Positions 1-10,931 of a DNA stretch of 64,000 nucleotides are shown in pieces. The notes beneath the pieces were generated by a model. It saw only the letters and a program-made list of their open reading frames with translations, did not search any database and was not told where the DNA came from. Origin of the DNA: Acephala macrosclerotiorum (Eukaryota > Ascomycota > Leotiomycetes > Helotiales > Mollisiaceae); contig MU119293.1 in assembly GCA_014904845.1 (NCBI GenBank), forward strand, positions 57,616-121,615, given 5' to 3'. The first letter of the stretch is position 1, and every line of letters begins with the position of its first letter. Made by a program: the position numbers and the translations under genes.

Positions 1-727
1 GCAGCATGTCTCGGGTACACTTTGAGGACAGTGAGTACTCCTGACTATCGCGTAATCTTTAGCAATCATTGGGTTGTTACCATCTATTCTTTACTTCTGA
101 TCCATCCCTGTGACTACTTGTGCATCTCAGCCTTATTCAACCTATGGGAATACTCTGACAGATCAAGGCGAGGAAGGACAGGGCTTCGGGATGATAACGA
201 TCCAAGCAGATACTGGCTAGTAGCAAATCAGCCTCGATGCACGAACTCCAAAGCGAATGCGATTCTAGATTCGGAAATCTACGCCATATGCGGGAGGGGC
301 CGGGCCCGAAGGGTTCCGTGCAGGATGGCAGCGAATGAAGAAGTCTTCGTTAACGATCTCAGGACAAGGATAGCTGGATTGAGAACCCTTACGAGCAAGG
401 GGTCCCCCGCAGCATCGTACGAAGGAACACAGATTTCGCCTGACTGTCTCGGGTCTTGATTGTTTTACAAGTTAATTGCATCTGAGCGCGGAACTAGTCT
501 AGGTTTCTCGGTGCTTCACTTGTGTCTTCATGCGGGTAAACACGCCACTATGCGGACCGGGCACGAGCATTCATATATCCAGCCTAGTAGACGCCCACAA
601 ACATCTTTCATCTTTTGCTTCTTCTTTTCTTATCTAGAAGCTTGACTGCTGCTCAGAAAACCTCCCACTCGATCACTGAATATTCGCTCCCTTACCGTCA
701 TCCCCATAATTGTTCCTTTTCCTCAGC
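1..727. other. No gene recognised; promoter side of the SnoaL-like gene
   Basis: Only short overlapping reading frames occur here. The longest, near the left end, begins at TTG rather than ATG and resembles no family I know. The last 150 bases are rich in pyrimidine stretches and short C/T runs, as expected for a fungal core promoter and leader just before the ATG at 728. Confidence 0.5.
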
Positions 728-1873
728 ATGGCCGCAGCAGATGTGCAAGCACCTCCAGCTGAGACACCTAGCCTACCAGACTACCTCCTCGACCCAAATG
801 CGACATTGAAGGATGATAGTGCCAAGTGGAGATATGGAAAGGCACCAGACTACACCAACACTCGGAAAGTGTACGAGGCGAGTAAGTAAATCCTCGAAAA
901 TAATCGACTGTGGAACACATTTCCCTCTGGGCCCCACCAAGAAACTTCGCTGTTTTGCCGCGCCCGTGAAATCCCACTGACACTCAAAAGCAAAGACCAT
1001 GAGCCACGAAGCTGCCAGTCTCCCAAATCTCGTCGAAAATTTGGTCAAGAACTGGGAAGTAGAAGCGTCCTTCAAGCCAGAGATTGACGAATGGCGAACA
1101 ATCGACCGACCGAACTACACATTCTCCATCAATGGCGGACCACCACAGACAGCGGAGCACATGCTGAAGGTGGGAACCTACAATGCAATCATCACGCCAA
1201 ACGAGTACTACGACCCTTCAAATTCAGACTTCGCATCGAGCCACAAGACCTTCAAACGGATGATGCCCACATTTGCTTGGGAAGTACTAGAGGTGTACAG
1301 TGGGCCACCTGTTGTTGCGTTCAAATGGCGACATTGGGGGGAGATGAAGAACGACTATGTCGGATTCAATGAGTAAGTCAGCGTTCCTCAATGCACTTAC
1401 CTGACTAACAAAAACACAGCAAAGGCGAGAAAGTCACAGCCAAGGCACACGGTGGGAAGATCGACATCCAAGGAATCACAATCGCCAAAGTAGACGACAA
1501 AGTCCGCCTCCAATCCGTCGAGACGTGGTTCGACCCCATGGAGATGTTCCGCCAGATCGCTCCAACAGGAGTAGTTACAAAAACAATCCATGTCCCCAAG
1601 CCAGGAGAGGATATCACGACTCAACTTCACGGCGACGATAAGGAAGTGAAGCAACCTGACGGACATCTTGCCGCCAAGCAGGAATATGAAGGTGGTCTTA
1701 TTATTGGTTCGGGAAGTCCAAAGACGGACGTATTCCCTTCTGAGTCGACGGAGACGTCGCCAGAGTTGGCGACTGGTTTGGTGGTCCCGACTGCTGGACC
1801 TGCTGGGCATGCCGAGATGGCTTCTGCTACACCGGCGGCTTGCCCTTTCCTTGCGCCGGGCGCACCAGAATGA
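728..1873 (+). CDS. SnoaL-like (NTF2-fold) 'pathogen-related' family protein
   Basis: The model has three exons (728-881, 991-1372, 1420-1873) and encodes 329 residues. Both introns have GTAAGT donors and close in frame, and the second has a CTGAC branch point. The N-terminal segment PDYLLDPNATLKDDSAKWRYG, followed by a Leu/Val-rich stretch and ...NLVKNWEVEASFK, is the hallmark of the barley 'pathogen-related protein' family, which is shared by plants and fungi. The central part should form a SnoaL/NTF2-like barrel, with the segment around FKWRHWGEM in its core. The last ~80 residues are low-complexity (Ser/Thr/Glu/Pro/Ala) and probably disordered. There is no signal peptide, so the protein should be cytosolic. 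The biochemical role of the family is not established; a small-molecule pocket is plausible from the fold. Family assignment is firm, function unknown. Confidence 0.85.
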
Positions 1874-2349
1874 TGGAAGCTGATGGCAAGGTCACCGAAT
1901 GAACTTACGACGGATTGATAGCACGAACCAGATCCGATCGAATCAATACACTAGACACATCAGAGGCATAGATATGCTAATAGATGTACGAAGTTATGAA
2001 GAAACTTGTCGCTTCACTTTGGTCCTTCCTTTGACTTGATTTCTGGTATTCACTACATTATGTGGACCATCAGGCCGAAGAGATCTAAATCATACCGACC
2101 TTTCGTGTTCATCATTACTGTCAGTTGAGATCTCGTAATTAGGTGGTATTGGGGGCCAATGCACTGAGACATCGTTCGATGTTGAAATGAAGCCGTACGC
2201 TTGATCGAGCATCGGCTCATATGGGCGGCCTAGGCTGGTCTGGATGCACTTGTGATTTTACAAGTACTTTATTGAGGGAACATTCCCACCTAGTTAGATG
2301 GGCAGAATAGACATCACAATACCACCCCTTTTGCCCTCTCAACTGATAA
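1874..2349. other. Convergent 3' flanks, no gene
   Basis: This is the interval between the stop codons of the SnoaL-like gene and the convergent alpha/beta hydrolase gene. No open frame of note was seen. It should hold both 3' untranslated regions. Confidence 0.5.
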
Positions 2350-3652
2350 TTACGTCCTCTCAGCTTTCACAGCCTTATACATTTCCTGGATCCCTCCCTT
2401 CGTATAATCAACCACACTATCATGATCCCCCATCCTTACCTCTTTACAGCTGACTTCCATACCCCCACCACACCTCTCATCCGTCCAACAATCGTCCCAA
2501 TATTTCCTCCCTTTGACGCCAATCATCGCGTCCTCCTCACCAAACAAAATTGTAACCTTCAATTTCTTCCCTCCCTCTTGCATCTTCTTCTCCCAATCCT
2601 CCTTTAGCTGTTTCACGCATGCCTCATAATCCTCACAAGCATCCCAATAACACCCCTCAACAGATTTCAAACACAACCTCGCCTCGTCGTTGCCTCCCTT
2701 CGTATACTCCGCAAACGCAAACTTAAACACCACCTTATCCAACTCTCCCTTCTCTTTCAAGGTCATTCCATAAAACTCCACACACTTCCTTTCCTCCTCT
2801 TCCATTTTCTTCCGTTCCTCCTCTTTACCTTTAAACAAACCAGTAATAGCGCTCAAAGCTCCGGAAGAAGAAGCAAAACTAGGACTAGCTTTCTGGATCA
2901 TAAACCCGGTAATGCTGTCCCAGTTGTTTAATAGGCTGTTGGGAAGCATAGCTGCAACGGACAGAAAGGAGACGGAGGAGATGGATTGGTGGACCCAGGG
3001 GGAGAAGAAGCTCATTGTTGGGTTTGTGGGGGAGAGGAGATCTGGACGGTGGGAGAGGAGATTCAAAGCGTAGATGGTGCCAGCGGAGTGGGAGGCTAGG
3101 TGGATGTGTTGGATTTTGAGGTGTGTGAGCAGGGCGGGGACGGTTTCTATGAATATGGGGATGCGTTGGGATATTTGGACGGGGGTTGAGCCGCCGAATC
3201 CAGGTCTAGAATGGTGTTATTAGCTGGATCTCGGTTGTTTAGGTATGAAAGGGGGATTGATCACGTGTTGAGCGTCGTGATCATTGTGAGCTCTCGTCCG
3301 TTGCGAGATGAAGAGATGTATCACTTGTATCACTCGCACGTAAGTGGTTTGCGATTACTTACCGGTCTATAAAGATTAACCTCACTCTCTCCTTCTCGGC
3401 GTAGAAGTTATGCCCAGGTGCCATCCACCTGCCGCCGAACATCCCACCGCAAAACAAGATTGTGGGGACATCTTCTCCAGCTTCCGGTCCAGCGATTGAA
3501 TAGCTGACTTTCAACGCTTCGTGCTTATCTGTTGCTGGGAGTGTGAATATTTGATGCAGTTTTCGTGGAGCTGCGATGCCGATGGCTCGCTCCTCAGCCG
3601 ACGAGATAGAAATCGACATGTGAGTTTTGCGTCTTAGTTTCAGGAACCGCAT
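2350..3652 (-). CDS. Alpha/beta hydrolase
   Basis: There are two exons (3363-3652 and 2350-3205 on the minus strand) with one 157-base intron (GTAAG...TAG). They join inside an IDR/PGFGGS motif and give 381 residues. The alpha/beta-hydrolase landmarks occur in order. First comes a strand ending in a Gly-Gly oxyanion region (ILFCGGMFGG), then RPGFGGSTPV. The nucleophile elbow is ASHSAGT, with the serine flanked as H-S-A-G. A late strand follows with FGEEDAMIG, whose aspartate should be the acid, and near the C-terminus a MGDHD segment supplies the likely catalytic histidine. A Lys/Glu-rich cap insertion sits between elbow and acid. There is no signal peptide or membrane segment. The substrate cannot be inferred; epoxide-hydrolase, esterase and lactonase members share this plan. 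An alternative start 12 codons downstream is possible. Confidence 0.85.
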
Positions 3653-4006
3653 CTATCAAAAGTTTCATGTCGATGTGGGTTTGGGTTTATTATCTTCATT
3701 TGTGTTGACTACTGGGAGGCCTAGTCTGAACGCGCGTGGAGCTGAAGATCGAGGCGATTTAAAATCGGGGCGAACGAACGACCATACGAACTAGCCAATC
3801 AGCTTCGCATAACAACAGCTCATCTAATCATCAGCCAAACCGCCGCAATGGACTTCGGTTTTGAAGGTCTCGTCATGTTCACCTTGGAGATTATCTAGCT
3901 TTGCCTCCTTCCTATATGAAAGCAGATCCATTCCCATACTTTTCTGTAGACCCAACGCCTAAAACTCCTTGCGATGCATCGAATCAAGGATGAGAAGCTC
4001 AAGAAA
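3653..4006. other. Upstream region of the hydrolase gene
   Basis: A 354-base interval between the hydrolase start and the NSA2 stop. It contains an inverted-CCAAT-type element in GCCAATCAGC near 3795. No coding potential recognised. It should contain the hydrolase promoter and the NSA2 3' end. Confidence 0.4.
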
Positions 4007-5724
4007 TCAGACAAGGAGGACAGCATTTACACAGCCATCATTTTCACAGTTATTGGTGATTTGAGCCCATCGCCCCTACAATAAACAGTATTAGTACCTC
4101 GGACAACGCTTGCAAGTTTGTCAAAACTTACCCAGACCACTTTCCCACCAGCCGTCACCAAACCAAGCTCCGAGACATTGACCTGGTACACAGAATTAGC
4201 ATTGGTCATCGCGGAAAGGTTGAAGAGTTTCAGAGCTTGGCTCTCAATGAACGAGAACAGCGGTGCATGATTCGTCTGCTCTAAACTCCCACAATGGACA
4301 TGGTATTTTACGTACTTCGATGATAGTACCGCGTGTGAGAACGCCTAGCTGCGTATACATCGGCTGTGAAATAGATTAGTAAAACGTTCCTTGTAGGAAG
4401 GTTTGCTTGCGCTTACATTCTGGGGATTCTTCTTGACGGAAATGATTGGTAGTTGCACAGTCACTATAAGAAGTCAATCACGTGTTTAGAGAAAATCGCA
4501 ATAGGTAAGAGGCATGAATCCTGCTCAAGAGCACTCGGTACAGCAAACTCAAAGAGGCAGGATAAGGAGAGGTATTGCTTACCACCAAGTTCTGGATGTG
4601 TCACGTTTGCCTAGTTGTTGTCAGAAACGGTCTCGAGAGGCATTGTGATTGCAGAATAAGATCTGTATGGCAAAGGAGACCTCCCATACCTTCTTGTATC
4701 GAAGACCCATAGGCCTGATGAAGCGCTCATATTTAACCTAGTCGTCACGATCTCGGAGTCAGTTTACTGCTTTTGTTTTGAGAGCACGTCTCAGGAGTGC
4801 ATTGTCCAGGCCAGCCTCAAAGACCGCACGAAGAGGGTATAGCTCTCCGAAAACAATAAACTTACGGGTCGTCTGGTGAAATCTAAAGAGCAAATTAGAA
4901 CAGATTCGCAAAGACAATATTTCGGGATGGTGTAACAAACCTGGTCCGACGAATGTTGGCTTGGTGATCATTCTCTTCCAGCCTTTCTTTGCAGTTTTCT
5001 TTCCAGTCTATCGTACCATCAGAATCTCGTCCTATAGTAGTATTTCCGAACAACAAACCTTCACAACCTTGAACATTCTGGAAAACTGAGTCAGTAATAG
5101 ACCTTTCAAAAAAATTTTAAGAGAATGTCATGAGAAAACTCATGAGACATTACAACATCAGGGTCACTTACTCCTCCTCTGCTATGCCCCTAACCTTTGG
5201 CAGTGGAACAGAGAACTTTGCGGCCTTCTCATTTCTTTTGTTTTTAACTTAAACCGCAGTCAGTCAACGCACCAGTGCCCAAGGGCAGTATTCGACGTAC
5301 TCGCGCTACTCAAAGCCTTCGCGTTTGTAGGGTTGGATCGATCCAGCAGATATTGTGGCAGAGGCGTGCTTGAGGGTTCCGCAGGCGCAGATGATTTGAC
5401 GTTTCTCTCCTCCTAATGTCTTCTTAGCACTGTAAAAGAGAGATTCAAAGCCCAGCCATCAAAATAGACGGGCTGCCATGACTCCTAAGATAGTGCCAGC
5501 AGGACGGAAATAAAACGTACATGTGCCTTAATCTGTTTCTTCATTTGTATCTTCTCATGATGCCTCTTCTTCTGATAAAGCTTTGCGCGCAGTCCGGTAA
5601 GCTTCTGGGCATCCTCGCTGGCACGATGGCCTTCTCTGGCGGCCTTTTTTCTCGTCCGTTCTTCGTAGTCAAGACGTCTTCCGTGTAACTTCCGCCACCT
5701 ATCCATGTACTCATTTTGAGGCAT
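4007..5724 (-). CDS. NSA2: Ribosome biogenesis protein NSA2 (pre-60S factor)
   Basis: NSA2 acts in nuclear pre-60S particles and is needed for 27S pre-rRNA processing. I could rebuild 12 exons on the minus strand: 5521-5724, 5301-5412, 5172-5247, 5059-5077, 4941-5007, 4866-4882, 4690-4737, 4583-4610, 4417-4463, 4316-4363, 4132-4182 and 4007-4075. They sum to 786 bases and encode 261 residues, the same length as yeast NSA2. The product starts MPQNEY, followed by GRRLDYEER and [13 protein letters not shown]. It ends with [17 protein letters not shown] and [11 protein letters not shown], all hallmark segments. All splice sites are GT-AG. The start is the ATG of MPQNEY, not the in-frame TTG three codons upstream. 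The gene is unusually fragmented, with internal exons of 17, 19 and 28 bases. Its start lies 225 bases from that of bL21m on the other strand. Confidence 0.95.
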
Positions 5725-5949
5725 GATGGGCAATCAATGCGTTGACAGTATGGAAAATAAAGGGTGTGCAACTCGTAGTGGGTTGCGTCTATCGCGATCG
5801 CGATAAAAAAGATATCTCGAGATTTCCTATAAGGTTGGCGCTAATCAGTATTGGGACTAGTGCCTTCAAATAATCCAAGCTCATGAAGAGTACAACGAAC
5901 TTACAATCTCGAGGAATTGGTCGTGCAGAACAGCCTGCCATTCTTCAAG
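5725..5949. promoter_or_regulatory. Bidirectional promoter NSA2 / mitoribosomal bL21m
   Basis: Only 225 bases separate the start codons of two divergent, housekeeping ribosome-related genes, so their promoters must share this interval. A CGCGATCGCGAT palindromic stretch near 5791-5804 is the most conspicuous sequence in it. No TATA box is evident. The regulatory role of any site here is inference. Confidence 0.5.
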
Positions 5950-6624
5950 ATGCTCAGCAGATCAATCAAACGGTCCATCCTAGACTCACGAATACTCTCT
6001 TCCGCATTACCACCCACCTTCCTCCTTCCCTGCCGGGCTCGGTATTTCAACTCGACCACCCAGCATGTGGAACCACCTCAAGATTCTGCAGCACTCTCCG
6101 AATTGATTGCTCAAACCGGAGCTCCAGGCTCTATGATACCTCCTCCTCCTCCTCCTGTCAAGAAACCAACCCTACGATCAGTACCATTACCGCCTCCGAA
6201 ACCTTCAACACCCCTTACACTCGATACCTCTATTAAGGAAATGCTACCTCTTCTCGCAGCTCAACCCGAGCACTACGTCTCTATTCATATTCACGGCAAA
6301 CCATATTTAGTCCGTGAAGGAGATACCGTTCGACTGCCCTTTCAAATGCCAGGCGTGGTTCCAGGCGATGTTCTACGGCTAAATCGAGCTTCGAGTATTG
6401 GATCTAGAGATTATACATTGAAGGGAGCACCATATTTGGACGAGAGGATTTTCAGATGTAGGGCAAGGATTATGGGGACGGAGGCAGAGCCAATGAGGAT
6501 TAAGGAGAAGACGAAGCGGAGGAACAGGAAGGTCAAGACGGTCAGGAGCAAGCATAAGTTCACGATCTTGAAGATTGCGGAATTGAGGGTCAAGAACCTC
6601 GACGAGTTAAGGGAGGGCGAATAA
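5950..6624 (+). CDS. MRPL49: Mitochondrial large-subunit ribosomal protein bL21m
   Basis: A single exon of 224 residues. The N-terminus (MLSRSIKRSILDSR...) is Arg/Ser-rich and lacks acidic residues, as in mitochondrial presequences. A proline-run linker follows at about residues 60-90. The C-terminal ~115 residues form the bL21 domain: HYVSIHIHGKPYLVREGD is the RNA-binding start, then VPGDVLRLNRASSIGSRDYTL, and a basic KEKTKRRNRKVKTVRSKHKF segment typical of mitoribosomal L21 that contacts 23S-like rRNA. The first ATG in frame is 5950; the frame continues upstream only to a TTG. The yeast counterpart is MRPL49. The gene is divergent from NSA2. Confidence 0.9.
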   Translation: MLSRSIKRSILDSRILSSALPPTFLLPCRARYFNSTTQHVEPPQDSAALSELIAQTGAPGSMIPPPPPPVKKPTLRSVPLPPPKPSTPLTLDTSIKEMLPLLAAQPEHYVSIHIHGKPYLVREGDTVRLPFQMPGVVPGDVLRLNRASSIGSRDYTLKGAPYLDERIFRCRARIMGTEAEPMRIKEKTKRRNRKVKTVRSKHKFTILKIAELRVKNLDELREGE

Positions 6625-9062
6625 GGCGACCGCCATGCGATGGATGGGATATCACGTCATAGCTGTCTGGGTCGAGCATCGACCAACGATGTGGAGAAAT
6701 GTCCCTGGAAGTCTTTGCTTGACGAACAAGCAATGTATACTATTGTGCATACCATGGAGGATGATAGGCACGGCTGAAATGTATGATCGGTTCTGGAATA
6801 ACAAGCTGCCGCTGTCTGGAGCATCACAAACGCGAGAGGATTCGGCAGCACGCTAGCGAGAACATACGGATCTTCGTGTGGTGTTACACGAGGCTTGTTT
6901 TGTTCCATTTGCTAGTTTTGCATCTACATTAGTTCACTTCCGTCCAGTTCCATGTCTGTTCGACTCTCTGCTCTGCTCTTTCCTTTTTCCGATGATACTT
7001 AGTCCTGTTCCTTTCCTCCCAAAAAGGGTTCTTTTGATCCACTAGCACAAGTGTCGCCTGACGTGAATCACATTTCATTGGCTGCCGATTGTGAGACTGG
7101 AACGAGATTTCTCAGCCTTCAGCTTCGAATCTTTCTTCAAAAGACTTTCCTCCCTATCCGGAGTAGCCCTACCATTCATCGTCAAGGCACGAAACTGTCA
7201 ATAACTTCGAGATAGACCGCCTCGTCAAGGTTTTCAGAGGTCGAGCTGGGTCAGCAAATGACCAAACAATAATTTCCAAAACCAATCACCTGGACTAGCA
7301 AGCGTTGTCGGAACATGTGCTCTACCAGGTCGGGGTTGCATGCTTTGGAAAAGGGAGGTTACAAGCACTCCAGGTGGCAAGAACACGAAGCGTAGGCTTC
7401 TGTTGGTTGTCCAATGTGCCAGATGATTCTCGATCATGTGCGTCCATCTCAAAGGAGACACGGCAAAACATCATGGCATGCAATTATGTCCGATAATCGC
7501 ATTAGGAATAAGCCTCTATCACTCGTTAGCAGCGCCAGCAGTAAGCTTTCTCCACGAATCCTAGAAGGCTTCAAAGTCTACAACAAAAGGACACTCACAA
7601 AGGCTTTGAAGCTATAAACTTGTGCTGACTTCCTTACGTAATGCTTTCGTACTGCGCTTTACCCGAGATTTCTATTCTGAGTCACTGACTAGTTACATTG
7701 ACTGGTTACACAGACGATCCTGCTGCGCCATATATCAATGAGCCCATTTGCACAGCATCATCGGATCCCCGAATTATGGACCGTGCCCGGAAAATGCTCC
7801 AAGATTGCCTCACCGGTGGCGACTACGACTCGCCAAGGACAGGCCATTCCGAATGTACGACAGGATTCAAGATCGACAATACTAACAAGGGTGATAGACT
7901 GCTGCGAGGGCGGTATGAGGTTGTACTTCGTCCCCAGGGAAATAGTTACGCCAAGAAAGACCAGGGCAAGGGGGTAAAAATGGCTGTGAACGCACCAAAG
8001 CAAAAACCCCCTGCCCTAGTCCTCTTGGCGTAACTATTTCCCCGGGGACGAAATATGTCACAATAAAGGGAGAGAAACGTTGATATGCTTAAGCTACTGC
8101 TGTAAGTTTTGCATTTCGCACATGTTACCTCGCAGCTACTATTCATAAGTTTCTCTCGGAATTAAACAATCTTGGGATGCACGATCGCCTAAGAACCAAA
8201 CGATGATCCATTCAGGACTATCACAGCTGCTGAGCTGAGGATGAACGGACCTCTAATCTACTTGAAAAGTGATATCTACCACAAACTCTTCAGATCGCTT
8301 TACACCAATTTAGTTTGGACTTGACGTCCGAGATTGGGGGCCGATCAACCACGGCGAGAGGCGTTGAGTCGCGCATACATTCGAAAATACTTTGCCGAGG
8401 ATGAAGACAAGTACCTCTTCTTGCTAGCAACGCCAGGTCGTATGTGTATTTCTGTTTATGCTGCAGTCTGATTTTGAAGGAGTTCAAAAACAGCCACCTC
8501 AGTAGCTTGGGGATCCTGACATTCCCGGGGAAAGAAGAGGATTGGACTTGGTCTTCAGTCGAGGCGATACCCAAACAAGACATTTCAATTTGGTAGTGGA
8601 TGCCGCCTCGATAGCTCGGCATCATCGCATCGTACTCCATTTTCCTAGCATAGCATAGAGCATTTATAGTGTTCTATTACTCTTCGTAGCCACGACATCC
8701 TTGAGCTTCCACTCGCTTCGGAAATAGTGCATACGCTTGCACACTCTACCTTCTACAAAACAGATTATCTCCCCCTCCCTCATTCAACTTCCAATAACGA
8801 TTCTCTCTTCTTGCGCACTCAAGATTCGGTTATACTGGTGAGGCTCACAGCAAGTGACGTCAAACACATGTGCCCTAGAGGGCACAGCCGCTTCCCAAAA
8901 CCTCGCTAAAATAGGGGTGTTCTCGCAGCCGGCATGACTCACCAACACTGCCATCAAAATTTAAACCACTTCGTTCATGATTATATTCAAAATCTATTCC
9001 AGGTTCTCGAAATCTTCTACATCACAAACTCACAAAAGAAAACAATCGACAAAATCTAAACA
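6625..9062. other. Gene-poor interval
   Basis: No gene could be supported over 2.4 kb. The only ATG-started frame above 100 codons (8290-8640, minus) matches no family I know. A frame at 7698-8033 begins with TTG and its 3' part is simply one arm and the loop of the hairpin listed separately. The final 300 bases are C/T-rich and should be the promoter of the gene at 9063. Confidence 0.4.
7924..8055. repeat. Long imperfect inverted repeat (foldback/MITE-like)
   Basis: Two arms of about 50 bases (7924-7975 and 8005-8055) are reverse complements with only a few mismatches and one single-base gap, around a ~30-base loop. The most strictly conserved part of each arm is the GGGAAATAGTTACGCCAAGA core (7938-7957; opposite arm 8025-8044). 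This could be a solo foldback element, a MITE remnant, or a hairpin-RNA locus. No flanking target-site duplication is obvious by eye. Confidence 0.7.
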
Positions 9063-9794
9063 ATGACGGGCCACAACATCCAAAACCGCGATCGAGGATA
9101 CAGACACCACAACCCAAAACCACACCCACACAAGAAAGCCACCCGAGTACCAGGCAAAGGACGCTATAGAGAAGAAGGTGAGCCAGGCTACTGGCACCTC
9201 TGGTTCGCCTGGAATTGTCGCCGAGAACTCAAATTCCCAACCTGCGATATCAATCCAATCGTGATAGCGAAAGAATACGAACATATGTCAGCAAATATGT
9301 ATAGACATAATTTGGAGGCGAAAAAGACGTTTGATAGTGGTGTGGGATGGACGAGGACGGGTCCTGCTTTGGTGAGGCCGGAACAGTATAGGGCAGAAAT
9401 GTTTCCGAAGAGGGGGTTGGTGGGGGGGACGAAGAGGGAGATGTTGGGTGCGGGGAGGGTGGGGAGGATGAAGAAGCCTGGGGGGATGATAAGGAAGAAA
9501 GGAAAGTGTGTGGTGGTGGAGGTGAAGGTTTCTGGACGATTGGGAAAGAGTGAAGTCAACGGAGATGGTATGCAGGCCGGAAAGGAGAATCAAGCGGAAG
9601 CTCACGACACAGAAAGATGCGAGGAGGAAGATTCTGAGCCATGCAGATCGAAAACCGTGGGCTTGGAGGAGAGTAAAGGAACATGTGTGGTACAAGAGGA
9701 GTCTGACTGGATTGAGGTTGGGAGTGATGTTGGATTGGAGCCTCCAGGTTCTGATGTCTCTGTGGCTAAGGACGACGACTATGTCGTGATTTGA
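9063..9794 (+). CDS. Basic hypothetical protein with acidic tail
   Basis: A single-exon frame of 243 residues with a good start context (AAACAATGA). I do not recognise the family. The N-terminal ~60 residues are His/Lys/Arg-rich, then a compact segment (GYWHLWFAWNCRRELKFPTCDINPIVIAKEYEHM) looks like the only folded part. A Gly/Lys/Arg-rich stretch follows at about 110-160. The last ~80 residues are acidic and Ser-rich, ending in DDDYVVI. There is no signal peptide or membrane segment. The contrasting basic and acidic halves suggest a nucleic-acid- or histone-associated protein, but that is only inference. The upstream pyrimidine-rich leader and the absence of a competing frame support it as a real gene. 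Confidence 0.6.
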   Translation: MTGHNIQNRDRGYRHHNPKPHPHKKATRVPGKGRYREEGEPGYWHLWFAWNCRRELKFPTCDINPIVIAKEYEHMSANMYRHNLEAKKTFDSGVGWTRTGPALVRPEQYRAEMFPKRGLVGGTKREMLGAGRVGRMKKPGGMIRKKGKCVVVEVKVSGRLGKSEVNGDGMQAGKENQAEAHDTERCEEEDSEPCRSKTVGLEESKGTCVVQEESDWIEVGSDVGLEPPGSDVSVAKDDDYVVI

Positions 9795-10931
9795 AAGGAG
9801 CCTAGGATATTGGAAAGAAGATATCGAAGATAGGCATGCAGCCAGTCATGTGGCGACGGCGAGAGAAGCTGCTATGCCACACTTTCAGGCGAGGGAGTTG
9901 CGACTCGCAAGACCACTGCCACGAATCGTCTGATGAAGTTTACCTCGAACACAGTCCGAGGAGGATGGCAGATCCCTGAATGAGAGGCCCAGGGTCAGAG
10001 CTCCTCGGGAGGCTTGATATGGTCCCTAAAGCTCTCAGGCTTGCAGGACATATATCTATCACATGACCTTGGAATACAAAACGTCTCCATCAGGAGCTCT
10101 GGAGAGAACTAGAGAAGATTTATCATAAAATTAGGATGAATACTCATTCTATACCAATGCACACAAGGAAGTATCCTGCTTCATGGATTTTTAAGTCTAA
10201 ATCTCACGTGCTTTCGTCCGAACTAGCTGTCCTATTCTGGACAAGCGTGGCTGGAAGGCTGAGTCGAATTCGGTCGTAAAGCCTCCGTTCCCCATTCTTG
10301 ACCAGAAGCAACCCTTCGGACGTCTCATTTCGATATAATAAATCACGACCATGAGTCCTTCTCTCAACAGCGAGCTGCTGTGTGATTGAAGAGATGATTG
10401 TGGCAGCGCATTCGAATTCCAAGATGGAGCATTCATCGACTGTCTGCTGCCTAGAAACACCTCTCCTCCCCGAACTCCTCTACTCGCTTTCCTTCATCTC
10501 TATTTTTTCTCGTATCGTAGCGTCTTGTACATCTCTGGCAGCCTGGCGCAGCGCCTTCATCACTCTCGGCAACTCATCACGCGCCTCAATTCTGTACTGT
10601 TGGTGGTAGCTCAAAATGTCTCAGCATCCACTTGCAGTCTAGCAAAATGCCACACGGCGTTCTTGAATATTGGCGTTTCTCCATGCCAAGCATAATTGGC
10701 GCATCCTTCAGCCTCACTTCTGCCTGATTTGCTACATACTTTCTGGGCGTGCGCACTGCGTCTCGAACGGGACGAGGCATCCAGCCGCATGGTGACGTGG
10801 TGGTGGAAATTTGGGGTGCTCCCTCTACTCAGGCTGGAGGGTGGTCATATTTCTCTCCGTTCTGTTTGTTTGAACTTTGGTTTCTAAGAAAATAGATTCG
10901 AGAACGACAAAGAACAAAGACGAAGTGAGTG
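9795..10931. other. Interval without a confident gene; possible decayed minus-strand coding
   Basis: Two short minus-strand stretches read like helical protein. At about 10204-10430 a frame contains TIISSITQQLAVERRTHGRDLL. At about 10458-10600 a different frame reads RIEARDELPRVMKALRQAARDVQDATIREK. They do not join into one frame through an obvious intron and I cannot name the family, so this may be a relic gene. The right 150 bases should hold the permease promoter. Confidence 0.3.

Noticed and set aside
5078..5171. Possible intronic C/D-box snoRNA in NSA2 (CTGATG near the 5' end, CTGA near the 3' end)
   Set aside because: The C box matches poorly, and the CTGA is part of the CTGAC branch point expected at that distance from the acceptor. 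No terminal stem was found.
5883..6236. 117-codon ATG frame overlapping bL21m
   Set aside because: It is a shadow of the bL21m gene in another frame.
7698..8033. 111-codon frame on the plus strand
   Set aside because: It begins with TTG, shows no motif, and its end is formed by one arm and the loop of the hairpin.
8290..8640. 116-codon minus-strand ORF starting with ATG
   Set aside because: No recognisable motif or splice partner; too short to accept on length alone.
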